Shown: positions 1 to 11,100 of the stretch, piece by piece
Layout: the number at the start of each line of letters is the position of its first letter
How positions within the stretch are numbered: the stretch's first letter is position 1
Origin: Bradyrhizobium sp. CCBAU 53421
GTDB taxonomy: Bacteria > Pseudomonadota > Alphaproteobacteria > Rhizobiales > Xanthobacteraceae
Assembly (NCBI RefSeq): GCF_015291625.1
Contig: NZ_CP030047.1
Coordinates: 5,084,001-5,148,000 of the forward strand
Reading direction: 5' to 3'
Length of the DNA stretch: 64,000 nucleotides
The notes under the pieces: model-generated
Database searches by the model: none
What the model saw: the letters and a program-made list of their open reading frames with translations, nothing else
Told to the model about the DNA's origin: nothing
Made by a program: the position numbers and the translations under genes

Positions 1-75
1 GAATGCCGTCGCCGCCATCAGGGCAACAATTCGCCCATGCGGCCGGACCGGGGCGGCCAAGATACGGAAATTCAT
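1..75 (-). CDS. 5' end of an unknown exported protein (partial)
   Basis: The frame opens with ATG at 75 and runs off the left edge without a stop. The 25 visible residues begin MNFRILAAPVRPHGRIVALM and become hydrophobic, which fits the start of a signal peptide. An AGGG-type ribosome site lies about nine bases upstream. It diverges from the solute-binding protein gene at 301. Too little is visible to name a family; the neighbour makes another peptide-uptake component possible, but that is a guess. Confidence 0.45.
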   Translation of the reverse strand, partial: MNFRILAAPVRPHGRIVALMAATAF

Positions 76-300
76 TGCGGAAAACCCTTTCTGAACGGCA
101 GCGCCCGAAACCGCTGCAGGCGCCGACACATAGCCGTTTGGGCGGCTGTCTCCTAGTCAATTGAGGCGGATACGTGACAGGCGTTCCCGCCTTCGAATTG
201 CACGCCTTCAATACAGCGGCGCGCGGAAAGATCAATGCCGACAAGCGCATTTGCGCCCATGTGACGGCGAGTTTCGGCGCCCTGTGATAAACCTCCCGAC

Positions 301-2196
301 GTGACGTTTCGCGAATCAAATCCGGCGCCGTACGCACGTGTTCCCGGGCACGTTCGGCGCGCCGCATTGCCCGCCATCTGGCTCGTCCTGGCATCTATCC
401 TGGGATTCCTGACGAGCGCGCTTGCCCCTGTAGCCGCCGCCGAGAGCCACGCCATCGCGATGCACGGCGCGCCGGCGCTGCCCGCCGACTTTACCCACCT
501 TGCCTACGCCAACCCTGACGCTCCCAAGGGCGGCCGTCTGGTCCTGAGCCCGCGGGAGGGCACCTTCGACAGCCTCAATCCGCTGATCGTCAGAGGTCTC
601 GCCGTACAGCAGCTGCGGGGCTACGCCTATGAGCGCGGCTATGTCTACGAAAGCCTCATGGTGCGGAACAATGACGAGCCGTTCACGCTCTACGGCCTGC
701 TGGCCCGCAGCGTCGAGACCGACGACGCCAGAAGCTATGTGACATTTCATATCGATCCCCGCGCGCGTTTCTCCGACGGGCACGAGGTCACGGCCGACGA
801 CGTGGTGTTCTCGCTCGAACTGCTCCGCGATCACGGCCGTCCGCTGCATCACCAGTATTATTCGAAAGTCGCAAAGGCCGAGGTGCTCGACCCGCTCACG
901 GTGCGATTCGATTTTGGCGGCGTTGCCGACCGTGAATTGCCGCTGATCCTCGGGCTGATGCCGATCCTGCCGCGCCATGCCACCGACGTCGCCAAGTTCG
1001 AGGAGACCACATTGGCGCCGCCGATCGGCTCCGGCCCGTACCGCGTGACGGCGGTCAAGCCCGGCACCAGCGTGACCTTCACCCGCAATCCGGATTACTG
1101 GGGGCGCGACCTGCCGGTAAACCGCGGCTTCTGGAATTTCGACGAGATCAGGCTCGATTACTATCGCGACGCTAACGGCCAGTTCGAGGCGTTCAAGCGC
1201 GGCCTTTATGACTTCAGGACCGAGCCAGAACCGCTCCGCTGGCATGACGGCTACGACTTCCCCGCCGCGAAGAGCGGCGACGTGCTTCGCGAAACCATCA
1301 AGATCGGCACGCCCGATCCGTCCGAATTCCTGGTGTTCAACACCCGGCGGCCGAAATTCGCTGACGCCAGGGTGCGCCAGGCGCTGCTGCTGCTGTTCGA
1401 CTTCGAATGGATCAACCGCAATTACTATTTCGGACTCTACGCACGCGCCGGCGGCTATTTCGCGGGCTCGGAATTGTCCGCCTATGGGCGCGCGGCCGAT
1501 GAGCGCGAGCGCGATCTGCTCAAGCCGTATCTGTCGCATATTGCGCCCGACATTCTCGATGGCCGCTATCGCCTTCCCGTCACCGACGGCTCAGGCCGCG
1601 ACCGCACCATCCTTCGCGGCGCGTTCGCGCTGCTGTCGGAGGCGGGCTACGCGCTCGACGGCACGGAGTTGAAGCAGCGCACGACCGGCACGCCGCTGCG
1701 GATCGAGATCCTGGTGACGACCCGCGAACATGAGCGGATCGCCCTCGCCTACCAGCGCGACCTGAAGCGGGCCGGCATCGACGCTGTGGTCCGGGTGGTC
1801 GATGCGGTACAGTTCGAGCAGCGCCGGGTCGCCTATGACTTCGACATGATTCCAATTCGCTGGGACCAATCGCTGTCGCCGGGCAACGAGCAGTGGTTCT
1901 ACTGGGGCAGCCAGGCCGCCGACGTGCCGGGCACCCGCAACTACATGGGCGCCAAGGATCCGGCCATCGACGCCACGATCGGCGCGTTGCTCGCCGCGCG
2001 GGAGCGGACGGACTTCGTCTCGGCGGTGCGCGCGCTGGACCGCGCGCTGATGTCCGGCTTCTACGCTATCCCCCTATTTAACTTGGGAGAGCAATGGATC
2101 GCGCGCTGGAATCGGATAGAACGGCCTTCGGCCACGGCGTTGACGGGCTACCTGCCGGAGACCTGGTGGCAGAAGCCCGGCGCGCAATCCAAGTGA
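301..2196 (+). CDS. Extracellular solute-binding protein, family 5 (peptide ABC transporter)
   Basis: 631 residues from a GTG start. The first 47 residues form a long signal peptide (basic stretch, hydrophobic core IWLVLASILGFLTSALAP, cleavage near AAA-ES). The mature part has the family 5 pattern: an early FDSLNPL segment, the ADDVVFSLELL motif near residue 160, GSGPYRV near 245 and a C-terminal NEQWFYWGS segment. Length fits the YejA-like oligopeptide-binding proteins that feed a YejBEF-type importer in the periplasm. No permease or ATPase gene is in view, so the transporter partner lies outside the window or elsewhere. The start is uncertain because no clear ribosome site precedes GTG 301; an internal TTG start would still leave a signal peptide. 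Confidence 0.85.
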   Translation: MTFRESNPAPYARVPGHVRRAALPAIWLVLASILGFLTSALAPVAAAESHAIAMHGAPALPADFTHLAYANPDAPKGGRLVLSPREGTFDSLNPLIVRGLAVQQLRGYAYERGYVYESLMVRNNDEPFTLYGLLARSVETDDARSYVTFHIDPRARFSDGHEVTADDVVFSLELLRDHGRPLHHQYYSKVAKAEVLDPLTVRFDFGGVADRELPLILGLMPILPRHATDVAKFEETTLAPPIGSGPYRVTAVKPGTSVTFTRNPDYWGRDLPVNRGFWNFDEIRLDYYRDANGQFEAFKRGLYDFRTEPEPLRWHDGYDFPAAKSGDVLRETIKIGTPDPSEFLVFNTRRPKFADARVRQALLLLFDFEWINRNYYFGLYARAGGYFAGSELSAYGRAADERERDLLKPYLSHIAPDILDGRYRLPVTDGSGRDRTILRGAFALLSEAGYALDGTELKQRTTGTPLRIEILVTTREHERIALAYQRDLKRAGIDAVVRVVDAVQFEQRRVAYDFDMIPIRWDQSLSPGNEQWFYWGSQAADVPGTRNYMGAKDPAIDATIGALLAARERTDFVSAVRALDRALMSGFYAIPLFNLGEQWIARWNRIERPSATALTGYLPETWWQKPGAQSK

Positions 2197-2223
2197 CGTG
2201 CCAAGTGAACCGACGTTGAACCT

Positions 2224-3735
2224 GTGAACCAGTCGATCACCTCGCCCACGCTCGATACCCTGTTCAAGCGCACCTTGGCTCGGCAGCCCGAGGCGCTGGC
2301 GCTGGTCGACCCGGCCAACAAGCAACGCGTCACCGGCCAGACCCGCAAGCGCCTGACCTATGCCCAGGCCGACCGCGCGATCTCGGCGATCGCCGCCCAT
2401 TTCGTCGAGAGCGGGTTGCCGACCAATACGGTGATCGCGGTTCAATTGCCCTCGACGGTCGAGTTCGCCCTGACGGTGCTCGCCGCCCATCGGGTCGGCC
2501 TGGTCGTGGCGCCGTTGCCGCTGCTGTGGCGGCAGGCCGAGCTGACATCTGTCCTCAACCGCACTGCGGCGCGGGCGATCGTCACCTGCGGCAAGATCGA
2601 CGGTGTCTCCTACGCCGACTTCGCCATGAACGCCGCGGCGGAAGCCTTCTCGATCCGCCATGTCTGCGGGTTCGGGGCCGATCTGCCCGAAGGCATGGCG
2701 TCGCTCGATGACGCGATTATGCAGGACTCCCGGACCTCGCGCCCGATGATCCAGGATGGCCGCAAGCCGGCGCTGATCTCCTTCGACGTCACCAGCGAGG
2801 GTTTCCGTCCGGTGCCGCGCGCACATTTCGGCCTGATCGCCGGCGGGCTCGCGATGTCGCTGGAGAGCGACCTGGCTCAGGGCGCGACCATCATGTCAGC
2901 ATTCGCGCCGATGTCGTTCGCCGGCATCTGCTCGTCGCTGGTGACTTGGCTGCTGTCTGGCGGAACGCTCGTCATGCATCATCCGTTCGACGAGGAAGCG
3001 TTCGAAACCCAGTTCAACGACCATGCCTGCGACACGCTGATCGCGCCGGCGCAGTTCGCGCTGCGGCTCGACGAGTGCGGCCTGTCGGAGCGCCTGCCGA
3101 CCCTGCGCAACGCGATCGGCCTCTGGCGGACCCCGGAACAGGTCGCCTCCAGTCCGCACTGGACGTCGCGGCGGGTGACCCTGACTGACATCTATCTATT
3201 CGGCGAGGCCGGGCTGTTCGGCGCCCGCCGCAGCGCCGAGGATGGATCGCCGGCGCCGATCAAGCCCGGTCCGCACAGCGCGCCGCGTGAAGCGCCAGGT
3301 GCGTCGATCGCCGGCGAGATCCTGCTTACCCCGAAGGGCACGCTGGGCCTGCGCGGCCCCATGGTGCCGGTCGCGGCCTATGCGCCGCCGCCGCCCCCGA
3401 GCGACGGCCTGATTGCGCCGCCGCCGCGCGATTACGTCGACACCGAATATGCCGCGCGGGTCGACCGCACGACCGGCGCCATCAACATCACGGCGCCGCC
3501 GTCGGGGGTCATGACGGTCGGCGGCTACCGCTTCCTTGCCGGGGAGCTGCAGGAGTGGTCGCGCCGCCTCGGCCAGGGCGCCATGCTGACGGCGCTGCCC
3601 GACCGCCTGAGCGGCCACCGGCTGGCCGGACGGGCGCAGGACAATGCGCGGGCCCGCGACGCCCTCACAGAACTTGGGCTTAACCCGTTGATGGTCGAAG
3701 CATTTCGCGACCGTAACGGTACCGGGGCGCCGTAA
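2224..3735 (+). CDS. Adenylate-forming enzyme family protein, probably degenerate
   Basis: 503 residues, GTG start, 27 bases after the solute-binding gene. The N-terminal half has the fold-typical order of an acyl-CoA synthetase: LTYAQADRAISAIAAHF, then VIAVQLPSTVEFALTVLAAHRVG and a PLPLLWRQAEL segment. At the position of the usual Ser/Thr/Gly-rich P-loop (YTSGTTGxPKG) it reads SFDVTSEGFRPVPRAH, and the C-terminal TGD and catalytic Lys motifs are not recognisable; only VGGYRFLAGELQEW resembles the hinge region. Family membership is fairly clear. Whether it still adenylates a carboxylate is doubtful; it may bind an acyl ligand or act as a scaffold. The conserved downstream partner is the GGDEF-like gene at 3843. 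Confidence 0.7.
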   Translation: MNQSITSPTLDTLFKRTLARQPEALALVDPANKQRVTGQTRKRLTYAQADRAISAIAAHFVESGLPTNTVIAVQLPSTVEFALTVLAAHRVGLVVAPLPLLWRQAELTSVLNRTAARAIVTCGKIDGVSYADFAMNAAAEAFSIRHVCGFGADLPEGMASLDDAIMQDSRTSRPMIQDGRKPALISFDVTSEGFRPVPRAHFGLIAGGLAMSLESDLAQGATIMSAFAPMSFAGICSSLVTWLLSGGTLVMHHPFDEEAFETQFNDHACDTLIAPAQFALRLDECGLSERLPTLRNAIGLWRTPEQVASSPHWTSRRVTLTDIYLFGEAGLFGARRSAEDGSPAPIKPGPHSAPREAPGASIAGEILLTPKGTLGLRGPMVPVAAYAPPPPPSDGLIAPPPRDYVDTEYAARVDRTTGAINITAPPSGVMTVGGYRFLAGELQEWSRRLGQGAMLTALPDRLSGHRLAGRAQDNARARDALTELGLNPLMVEAFRDRNGTGAP

Positions 3736-3842
3736 AATCTTATCAATGCGTTAGTCTTAGCATTGTGTTGACGCCGCATTAAGCCATGCCGACTAGCATC
3801 GCAGCCGTTTGCTGATCTTAAGCATTGGTTTCGAGCGTTCGA

Positions 3843-5069
3843 ATGTCTCAACAAGGTCCGGTCCTCATCGTATCGGCGTCGGCAAAGCCGCCGTTCGCCG
3901 CGGTCCTCGATGAGACGAAGCTGTTTCCGGTCGTGGTCACCGACTGGAACGAGGTCGGACGGGCGATCGAGCAGGTCAAGCCGGCAGCGATCATCGCAGC
4001 CGCCGAGGGCGTCGACTTCGTCACCCTGTCGGGCCTCGCCAAGCGCGCCGCCGCCCGCGCGCCCTATCTGCCGCTGATCGCGGTCGATCCCGCGACCACC
4101 CTGCCCGACACCGCCATCGCGTTCTTCCAGCACAAGGGCATGCCGGATCGCCTGGTCGCCCGGCTCAACGCCTCCTTACGCGTTCGCGCCCTGCACGCGA
4201 CCGTGATGCGCCGCCTGGTGCCGCCGGCGCCGATCGCAATGTCCGATATCGATCCGGTCGGAGAAGCCACCGCGCTGCTGATCGGCCGCGGCGGCGCCTA
4301 CCCGGCCTTGTCGGTCGCGCTCGGCGAACGCGCCGGCGTGGTTGGGGCGCTGAGCATCGAGGCCGCCGCAAAGCATCTCTCCAATCGTGACATCGACGGC
4401 ATCGTGCTGGCGGAGGGATTCACGCCGCGTGTGATGGATGCGTTCCTGACCGTGCTGACCGAGGATGTTCGCTTCCGTCCGTTGCCCGTGATCGTCGCTT
4501 CCGGCGAACTGGCGCCGCGTTACGAGCTGCCCAATCTCGAGATCGTCACGGCCGGGCCGACGCGCGTCTCCGACATGATGCTGCCGATGATCCGCCAGCA
4601 CGCCTTCGAGGCACGGCTCGGCCGCATGCTCAAGGCAATCGATGCCAAGGGCCTGATCGATCCCCGCACCGGCCTGCTCACCAAGGCCGCGTTCGAGCGC
4701 GACTTCGCGACCGCCGTCTATCACACCGCCGAGCGCGGCGGCGCGCTCTCGGTGGCGCGATTCACCTTCGACAACGCGCAGCCGCGCGCGCAATTCGACG
4801 GCGCGCGGATCATCAGCCGGCTGATGCGCCAGGCCGATTTCGGCGCCGTGCACGATGACCGGTCGCTCGTCGTGGCGTTCGCCGGAACCGACCTGCGCAA
4901 CGCGCAGGCGATCACGCGGCGATTGGCCAGCGTGATGCGCCACACCCAGAACGGCCGCCGCGACACCAGGGCCGAGCCCGCCGTCAGCGTCGCAACGCTG
5001 CTGCCGGGCGATTCCGCGATGTCGCTGCTGGGGCGCCTGTTCGGCACGGCGGAACGCGCGGCGTCGTAA
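3843..5069 (+). CDS. Degenerate GGDEF-like regulatory protein
   Basis: 408 residues from ATG 3843; a TTG six codons upstream is the alternative. The N-terminal half resembles one or two receiver-like alpha/beta domains (VLIVSASAKPPFAAVLDE, later DIDGIVLAEGF and FRPLPVIVASGE), but the usual phosphoacceptor pattern is not obvious. The last third starts IDPRTGLLTKAAFERDF, the classic lead-in to a GGDEF domain. The GGDEF signature itself is replaced by ADFGAVHDDRSLVVAF, so cyclase activity is not expected. Such domains often act as protein interaction or GTP sensors. It follows the acyl-synthetase-like gene after a 107-base gap, so co-transcription is possible. Confidence 0.65.
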   Translation: MSQQGPVLIVSASAKPPFAAVLDETKLFPVVVTDWNEVGRAIEQVKPAAIIAAAEGVDFVTLSGLAKRAAARAPYLPLIAVDPATTLPDTAIAFFQHKGMPDRLVARLNASLRVRALHATVMRRLVPPAPIAMSDIDPVGEATALLIGRGGAYPALSVALGERAGVVGALSIEAAAKHLSNRDIDGIVLAEGFTPRVMDAFLTVLTEDVRFRPLPVIVASGELAPRYELPNLEIVTAGPTRVSDMMLPMIRQHAFEARLGRMLKAIDAKGLIDPRTGLLTKAAFERDFATAVYHTAERGGALSVARFTFDNAQPRAQFDGARIISRLMRQADFGAVHDDRSLVVAFAGTDLRNAQAITRRLASVMRHTQNGRRDTRAEPAVSVATLLPGDSAMSLLGRLFGTAERAAS

Positions 5070-5170
5070 GCGGCTCGATGAGGCTTGTTAGCTGCTGCGA
5101 TCGCCGCACGGGCATGCCGGCAGGCGAAGTCACCTTATCTCGGCGGCTCCGCATGCCGCATCGTCAGGCC

Positions 5171-8100
5171 TCACGCATGCTGCGGCTGCGCGAGCTGGCT
5201 GATCTGGGTCGCCGGCGGATCGACGACCAGGGTACCGCCATGGCCGTCGCTCGAGGTCGTGAATGTCGAGGCCATGTAGTTGCCGAGCAGCGCGATGCTC
5301 GCCGTGACGGTGCCGTCCGTCACCGTGAGCGTTCCGCCCGATGCGTTGCCGCTGAAGCTCGGGGTCTGAACGTTCGCGAAGCTGATGTTGGCGAAATCGA
5401 TCGCGTCCGAGCCGGTCATCCCGGCGACGGTGCCGGCAAAGCTCGCGGAATTGTCGAGCTTCAGCGTCCCCGTCGAGCCCTGGAACGTCACGGCGGCATT
5501 CGAGGCCCCGGTCAGTTCGAGGGTGCCGCCCGGGACGATGGTGGCGCCGCTCGGGCTCTGTCCGGTGACATTGAACGACTGCCAGGCGCCCCACGCAGTG
5601 CCGTCATAGGCCCGGATCCAGAGCTGGTCGGTGCCCGAGCCGGCCTGATAGGTCGCCTGGGAGAGCTGCGCCGCGGTGATGTCGATCTCGGTATTGGCCG
5701 GCTCGTTGATGCCGCCGACGTTCCAGCGCCCGTTGGTGTTGGAATCCCACAGCGCATACTTCGTGATGGCATCGCCGTCGGCGTCCGTCGCCGTGACGAG
5801 GTTCGCAGCAGCAAAGCTCTGCCCCGACACCGTCACGACGTTGGCGACCGCGACCGTCGGCGCCTGGTTGGTTGCGGTGGCCGTGAAGGCCTTCCAGCTG
5901 CTCCACTCGCTGCCGTCGTTGGCCCGCACGTAGAGCGTGTCCGACGGCGAGCCGCCGGGCCCGAACACGTAGCTGACCTGCGAGAGGTTCGCCGCCGCGA
6001 CGTCGATCTCGGTGTTGGCGGCCTGGACGACGCCGTTGACCACGAAGTGGCCGTTGCCGCCGGTGTCCCAGAACGCATACTGGGTGATCGCATCGTTGTC
6101 GGCGTCCGACACCGAGAACAGGCTCGAGGCCGCGACCGAATGGTCGTGGATTGCGGAGACGTTCTGCGCCGTCACGACCGGAGCCGTATCGGGGCCTGGC
6201 GTTGCCGTGAATGCGGCCCAGGCGCCCCACTTCGATCCGTCGTTGGCCCGCACGTAGAGCGTGTCGGCCGGCGAGCCGCCGGGACCGAACACGTAGCTGA
6301 CCTGCGACAGGTTCGCCGCCGAGACATCGATCTCGACGTTGGCCGCCTGGACGACGCCGTTGACCACGAAGTGGCCGTTGCCGCCGGTGTCCCAGAACGC
6401 ATACTGGGTGATCGCATCGTTCTCGGCATCGGAGACCGAGAACAGGCTCGAGGCGAGCGTCGAGAACTGGCCGTGAACCGCTGCCACGTTCTGCGCCGTC
6501 ACCACCGGAGCCTGATCGGGTCCCGGGGTCGCCGTGAACGCGGCCCAGGTGCTCCACTTCGATCCGTCGTTGGCCCGCACGTAGAGCGTATCCGGTGTCG
6601 AGCCGCCCGGCCCGTATACGTAGCTGACCTGCGACAGGTTCGCCGCCGAGACATCGATCTCGACGTTGGCTGCCTGGGCGACGCCGTTGACCACAAAGTG
6701 ACCGTTGCCGCCGGTGTCCCAGAACGCGTACTGGGTGATCGCATCATTGTCGGCGTCGGAGACCGAGAACAGGCTCGAGGCGAGCGCCGAGAACTGGCCG
6801 TGATTGGCGGTCACGTTCTGCGCCGTCACCACCGGAGCGGTGTCGGGACCCGGGGTTGCCGTGAATGCGGTCCAGGTGCTCCACTTCGATCCGTCGTTGG
6901 CCCGCACGTAGAGCGTATCCGGCGTCGAGCCGCCGGGACCGAACACGTAGCTGACCTGCGACAGGTTCGCCGCCGCAACATCGATCTCGACATTGGCGGC
7001 CTGAGCGACGCCATTGACCACCCAGTGACCGTTGCCGCCGGTGTCCCAGAACGCGTACTGGGTGATCGCATCGTTCTCGGCATCGCTGACCGAGAACAGA
7101 CTCGAGGCGAGCGCCGAGAACTGGCCGTGAACCGCTGCCACGTTCTGCGCCGTCACCACCGGAGCCTGATCGGGTCCCGGTGTTGCCGTGAACGCGGCCC
7201 AGGTGCTCCACTTCGATCCGTCATTGGCCCGCACGTAGAGCGTATCCGGTGTCGAGCCGCCCGGCCCGTACACGTAGCTCACCTGCGACAGGTTCGCCGC
7301 CGCAACATCGATCTCGGTGCTGGCCGCCTGGGCGACGCCGTTGACCACCCAGTGGCCGCTGCCGCCGGTGTCCCAGAATGCGTATTGGGTGATCGCATCG
7401 TTGTCGGCGTCGCTGACCGAGAACAGGCTCGAGGCGAGCGCCGAGAACTGGCCGTGATTGGCGGTCACGTTCTGCGCCGTCACCACCGGAGCCGTATCGA
7501 TCCCTGGCGTTGCCGTGAACGCGGTCCAGCCTCCCCACAGCATCCCGTCATTGGCCCGCACGTAGAGCGTATCCGACGGCGAGCCGCCCGGGCCGAACAC
7601 GTAGCTGACCTGCGACAGGTTCGCCGCCGCAACGTCGATCTCGACATTGGCGGCCTGGGCGACGCCGTTCACCACCCAGTGACCGTTGCCGCCGGTGTCC
7701 CAGAACGCGTATTGGGTGATCGCATCGTTGTCGGCGTCGGAGACCGAGAACAGGCTGGAGGCGAGCGCCGAGAACTGGCCGTGATTGGCGGTCACGTTCT
7801 GCGCCGTCACCACCGGAGCCGTATCGGGGCCCGGCGATGCCGTGAACGCGGTCCAGCTTCCCCACAGCATGCCGTCATTGGCCCGCACGTAGAGCGTGTC
7901 GGCCGGAGAACCGCCGGGGCCGAACACGTAGCTGACCTGCGACAGGTTCGCCGCCGAGACATCGATCTCGGTGTTCGCCGCCTGGGCGACGCCATTGACC
8001 ACAAAGTGACCGTTGCCGCCGGTGTCCCAGAACGCGTACTGGGTGATCGTATCGTTGTCGGCATCGCTGACCGAGAACAGGCTCGAGGCAGGCGCCGACG

Positions 8101-11100
8101 TCTGCCCGTGATTGGCTGTTACGTTCTGCGCCGTCACAACCGGAGCGGCATCGCTCCCCGGCCCTGCTATGATCGCTTTCCAAGGCCCCCACAACGTTCC
8201 GTCGTTCGCCTTGATGTACAACGTGTCAGGGGCTGATCCCGGAGGCCCGAAGACGTAGCTCAACTGCGGCAACTGCGACGCAGGAATATCGATCTCGGTG
8301 TTGGCAGGCAGAGCCACACCGTTCAACGCCCAGTGGCCACTCCCTCCGGTGTCCCAGAGGGCATACTCGGTGATCGTGTCGTGATCCGGATCGCTCACCG
8401 TGAACAGGCTCGATGCGGCAACCGACGTCTGGCCGTGCGCCCCGGTCACACTGACCGCGTTCACGGTTGGCGCGGTGTCCACAAATCCCGTTGCCGAAAA
8501 TTGAGTCCAGCCGCCCCAAACCGTGCCGTCATTGGCGCGAACGTAAAGCGTATCGGCCGGAGAGCCACTTGAGCCGAAGACGTAGCTCACCTGCGACAGG
8601 TTCGCCGCCGCAACGTCGATCTCGGCATTGGTGGGCTGGACGACGCCGTTGACGACCCAGTGTCCGCTACCTTGGGTGTCCCAGAACGCATATTGGGTGA
8701 TGGGATCGCCATCGGCATCCGAGGTGGTGAAGAGGCTGGACGCGAGCGCAGAGCTCTCGCCACGAACTGCCGTGACATTGGACGCGGACGTGACCGGTGC
8801 GACGTCGGCCCGCGTCGTGACCAGCGTGCCGGTGCCGGAATCCGCGCCGACGCTGAAGCGCACGCCGGGCGTCGTATCAAGCTGCAGATCGAAGGAGGAA
8901 GCCCCTTCGGTGACATGCAGGATGTTGCCGGCGAGCAAGGTCGCCGACCCGCCCGAGACGAAATTGAGGCCCGCCAGATCGATGCTGTCGCCCAGCACCA
9001 GACTGCTGATGGTCGTGCCGACCAACGACGTGCCGTCGATCTTGAGCTGTCCGCCGGACCCGCTGAAGGTGATGCCGCCGGTGGCAACACTGCCGGCCTG
9101 CAACTCGATCAGGCCGCCGGAGATCGTCACCGGCCCTGTGGAGCCACCGGAGGAAACGACCTCCTTGCCGCCGCCAAACACCGCGACGTTGTTGGTCACT
9201 GCGCCAGCCACATTGAACGTGCCGCCGCTGGAGACGGCGACATGGTGGGCGGTTGCCCCGGACTGAACGTTCAACACGCCGCCACTGATGACGGTCGTGT
9301 GGTCGATCGCGCCTCCCGACGACACGTTGACCGTGCCACCCGAAATCCCGGTTCCGGAGCCGGTCACGCCGGTGACCACGCCTCCGGAGAACACGTTCTC
9401 GATGCCGCCGGCAAAGACCCCGACGTTGCTCAGAACCGTGCCGCCGACGTTGAAGACGCCGCCGCTCGAGACGGAGATATGGTCTACCGTCGCGCCGGAC
9501 GAGACATTCAGGTCGCCGCCAGCGAAGACGGTCGCATATTCGAAGGAAGCTCCGGAGAGAACGTCGACCAGCCCGAAAATTGCGGTGCCCGAACCGGTGA
9601 CGCCGGTAACGGAGCCACCCGCAGAGACGATTTCGTGGCCGCCGTTCTGGACAGTGACATTGCTGGTGATCTTGCCCTGCACGTTGAGCGTGCCGGACAC
9701 GTTGATCATGCTGGCCGAGCCTCCGGCCAGGACGTTCAGCGTCGCACCGGCCGCGATGAACGTCCCGGTACCGGCCGTGCCGCTGATGGTGCCCTGGATG
9801 ACGCCACCGGACGAGACGTTCTCGGTGCCACCGCTCAGGACCGCGACCGTATTGGACGTGGTCCCCGTCACGTTCAGAGTGCCGCCCGCCGAGATCGTCG
9901 CCACGGTGGCAAATCCGCCAGCCAGCACGTCGAGCGTGCCCCCGGAGACGAGCGTTCCGCTGGCCGCGCCGCCACTGCTGACAAACATCGTCGCGCCGCT
10001 TGCCACGACGGCATTGGTATCGCTGCCCGCGACCGCTTCGGTGCCGCCGGAAGAAACAGTCGTGCCGGTGTCGTTGCCGCCCTTGCTGATGGTCAGAAGC
10101 CCGCCGCTGCTGACCGTGGTGCTGACGGCTGTGCCGCCGGAGGCAACGAACATCGAACCGCCATTGAGGACGGTATCACCGGTGTCGGTTTGGCCGCTCG
10201 ACACCGTGTAGGACGATCCGCTGCTCACGGTCACCGGAGCGCTTTCGATAACGACTGTGCCGCCGTTGCTGGTGACGTTCGTGACATTGGCGCCGGCAAT
10301 GAGAATCAAGGTGCCGCCGCTATCGACAGTGATGCCGCTTGCGGTGCCGCCGGACGAAACGACCTCGGTGCCGCCGGAGCTGATCACCGTGGCGCTGGCG
10401 GTCCCGCCCGCCATGACGACCTCTGTACCACCGGCGCTGATCACCGTGGTCCTGGCGATGCCGCCGGACGAAACGATTTCGGTACCGCCGGAGCTGATCA
10501 CCGTATTGCTGGCGATGGGGCTGTACACGCCACCGCCCCACACGATCTGTTCACCGCCCGCGATCAGCGTGGTGGAGATCGCCGTTGCGCTTCCGCAGTA
10601 TTGGCCACTGCCGACATATTGGATGCTGCCGCTGCCGGTGACCGTCGTGCTGACGGCCGTGCCGGTTTCAACGTAGCCGTATGGCGCAATGTACTGGATT
10701 CCACCGCTCGTGATGGTGGTATTGCTTGTGACACCAATACCCGCGGATCCAAAGGCGGCGTAGCCGACGTACTGTATCCCGCCATTGATGACGGTGTTGA
10801 CCGCGGTGGCAGCCCCGAGAAATCCTACGATCTGTTCGGAACCGCTTCCCGTCACCGTGGTGTTGGATGCGACTGCGCTGCCGTAGGCGCCAGGGTTGTT
10901 GTTGTAGTCGTTTGTGACGTACTGGTACCCGCCGTTCTCGATCGTCGTGTTGATGGCGGTGCCACCAAAGATTTCCTGAAACCCGCCATCGAGGGTAGTG
11001 TTGCTGGTGGTTCCGCCGAACAAGTACAACACGCCATGACCACCGACCGAGGTATGGCCGACCGAGGTGTTGATTGCGGTGGAGCCACTGTCGACCGACA

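Noticed and set aside
5078..8236. 1052-codon open frame on the plus strand
   Set aside because: It is antisense to the 327-bp repeat gene and is open only because of the repeat's codon bias; its translation is a low-complexity Arg/His/Val repeat with no start signal.
5565..8812. CRISPR-like regular repeats
   Set aside because: The 327-bp period is in frame with a protein and there are no short repeats with unique spacers; no cas gene is seen.
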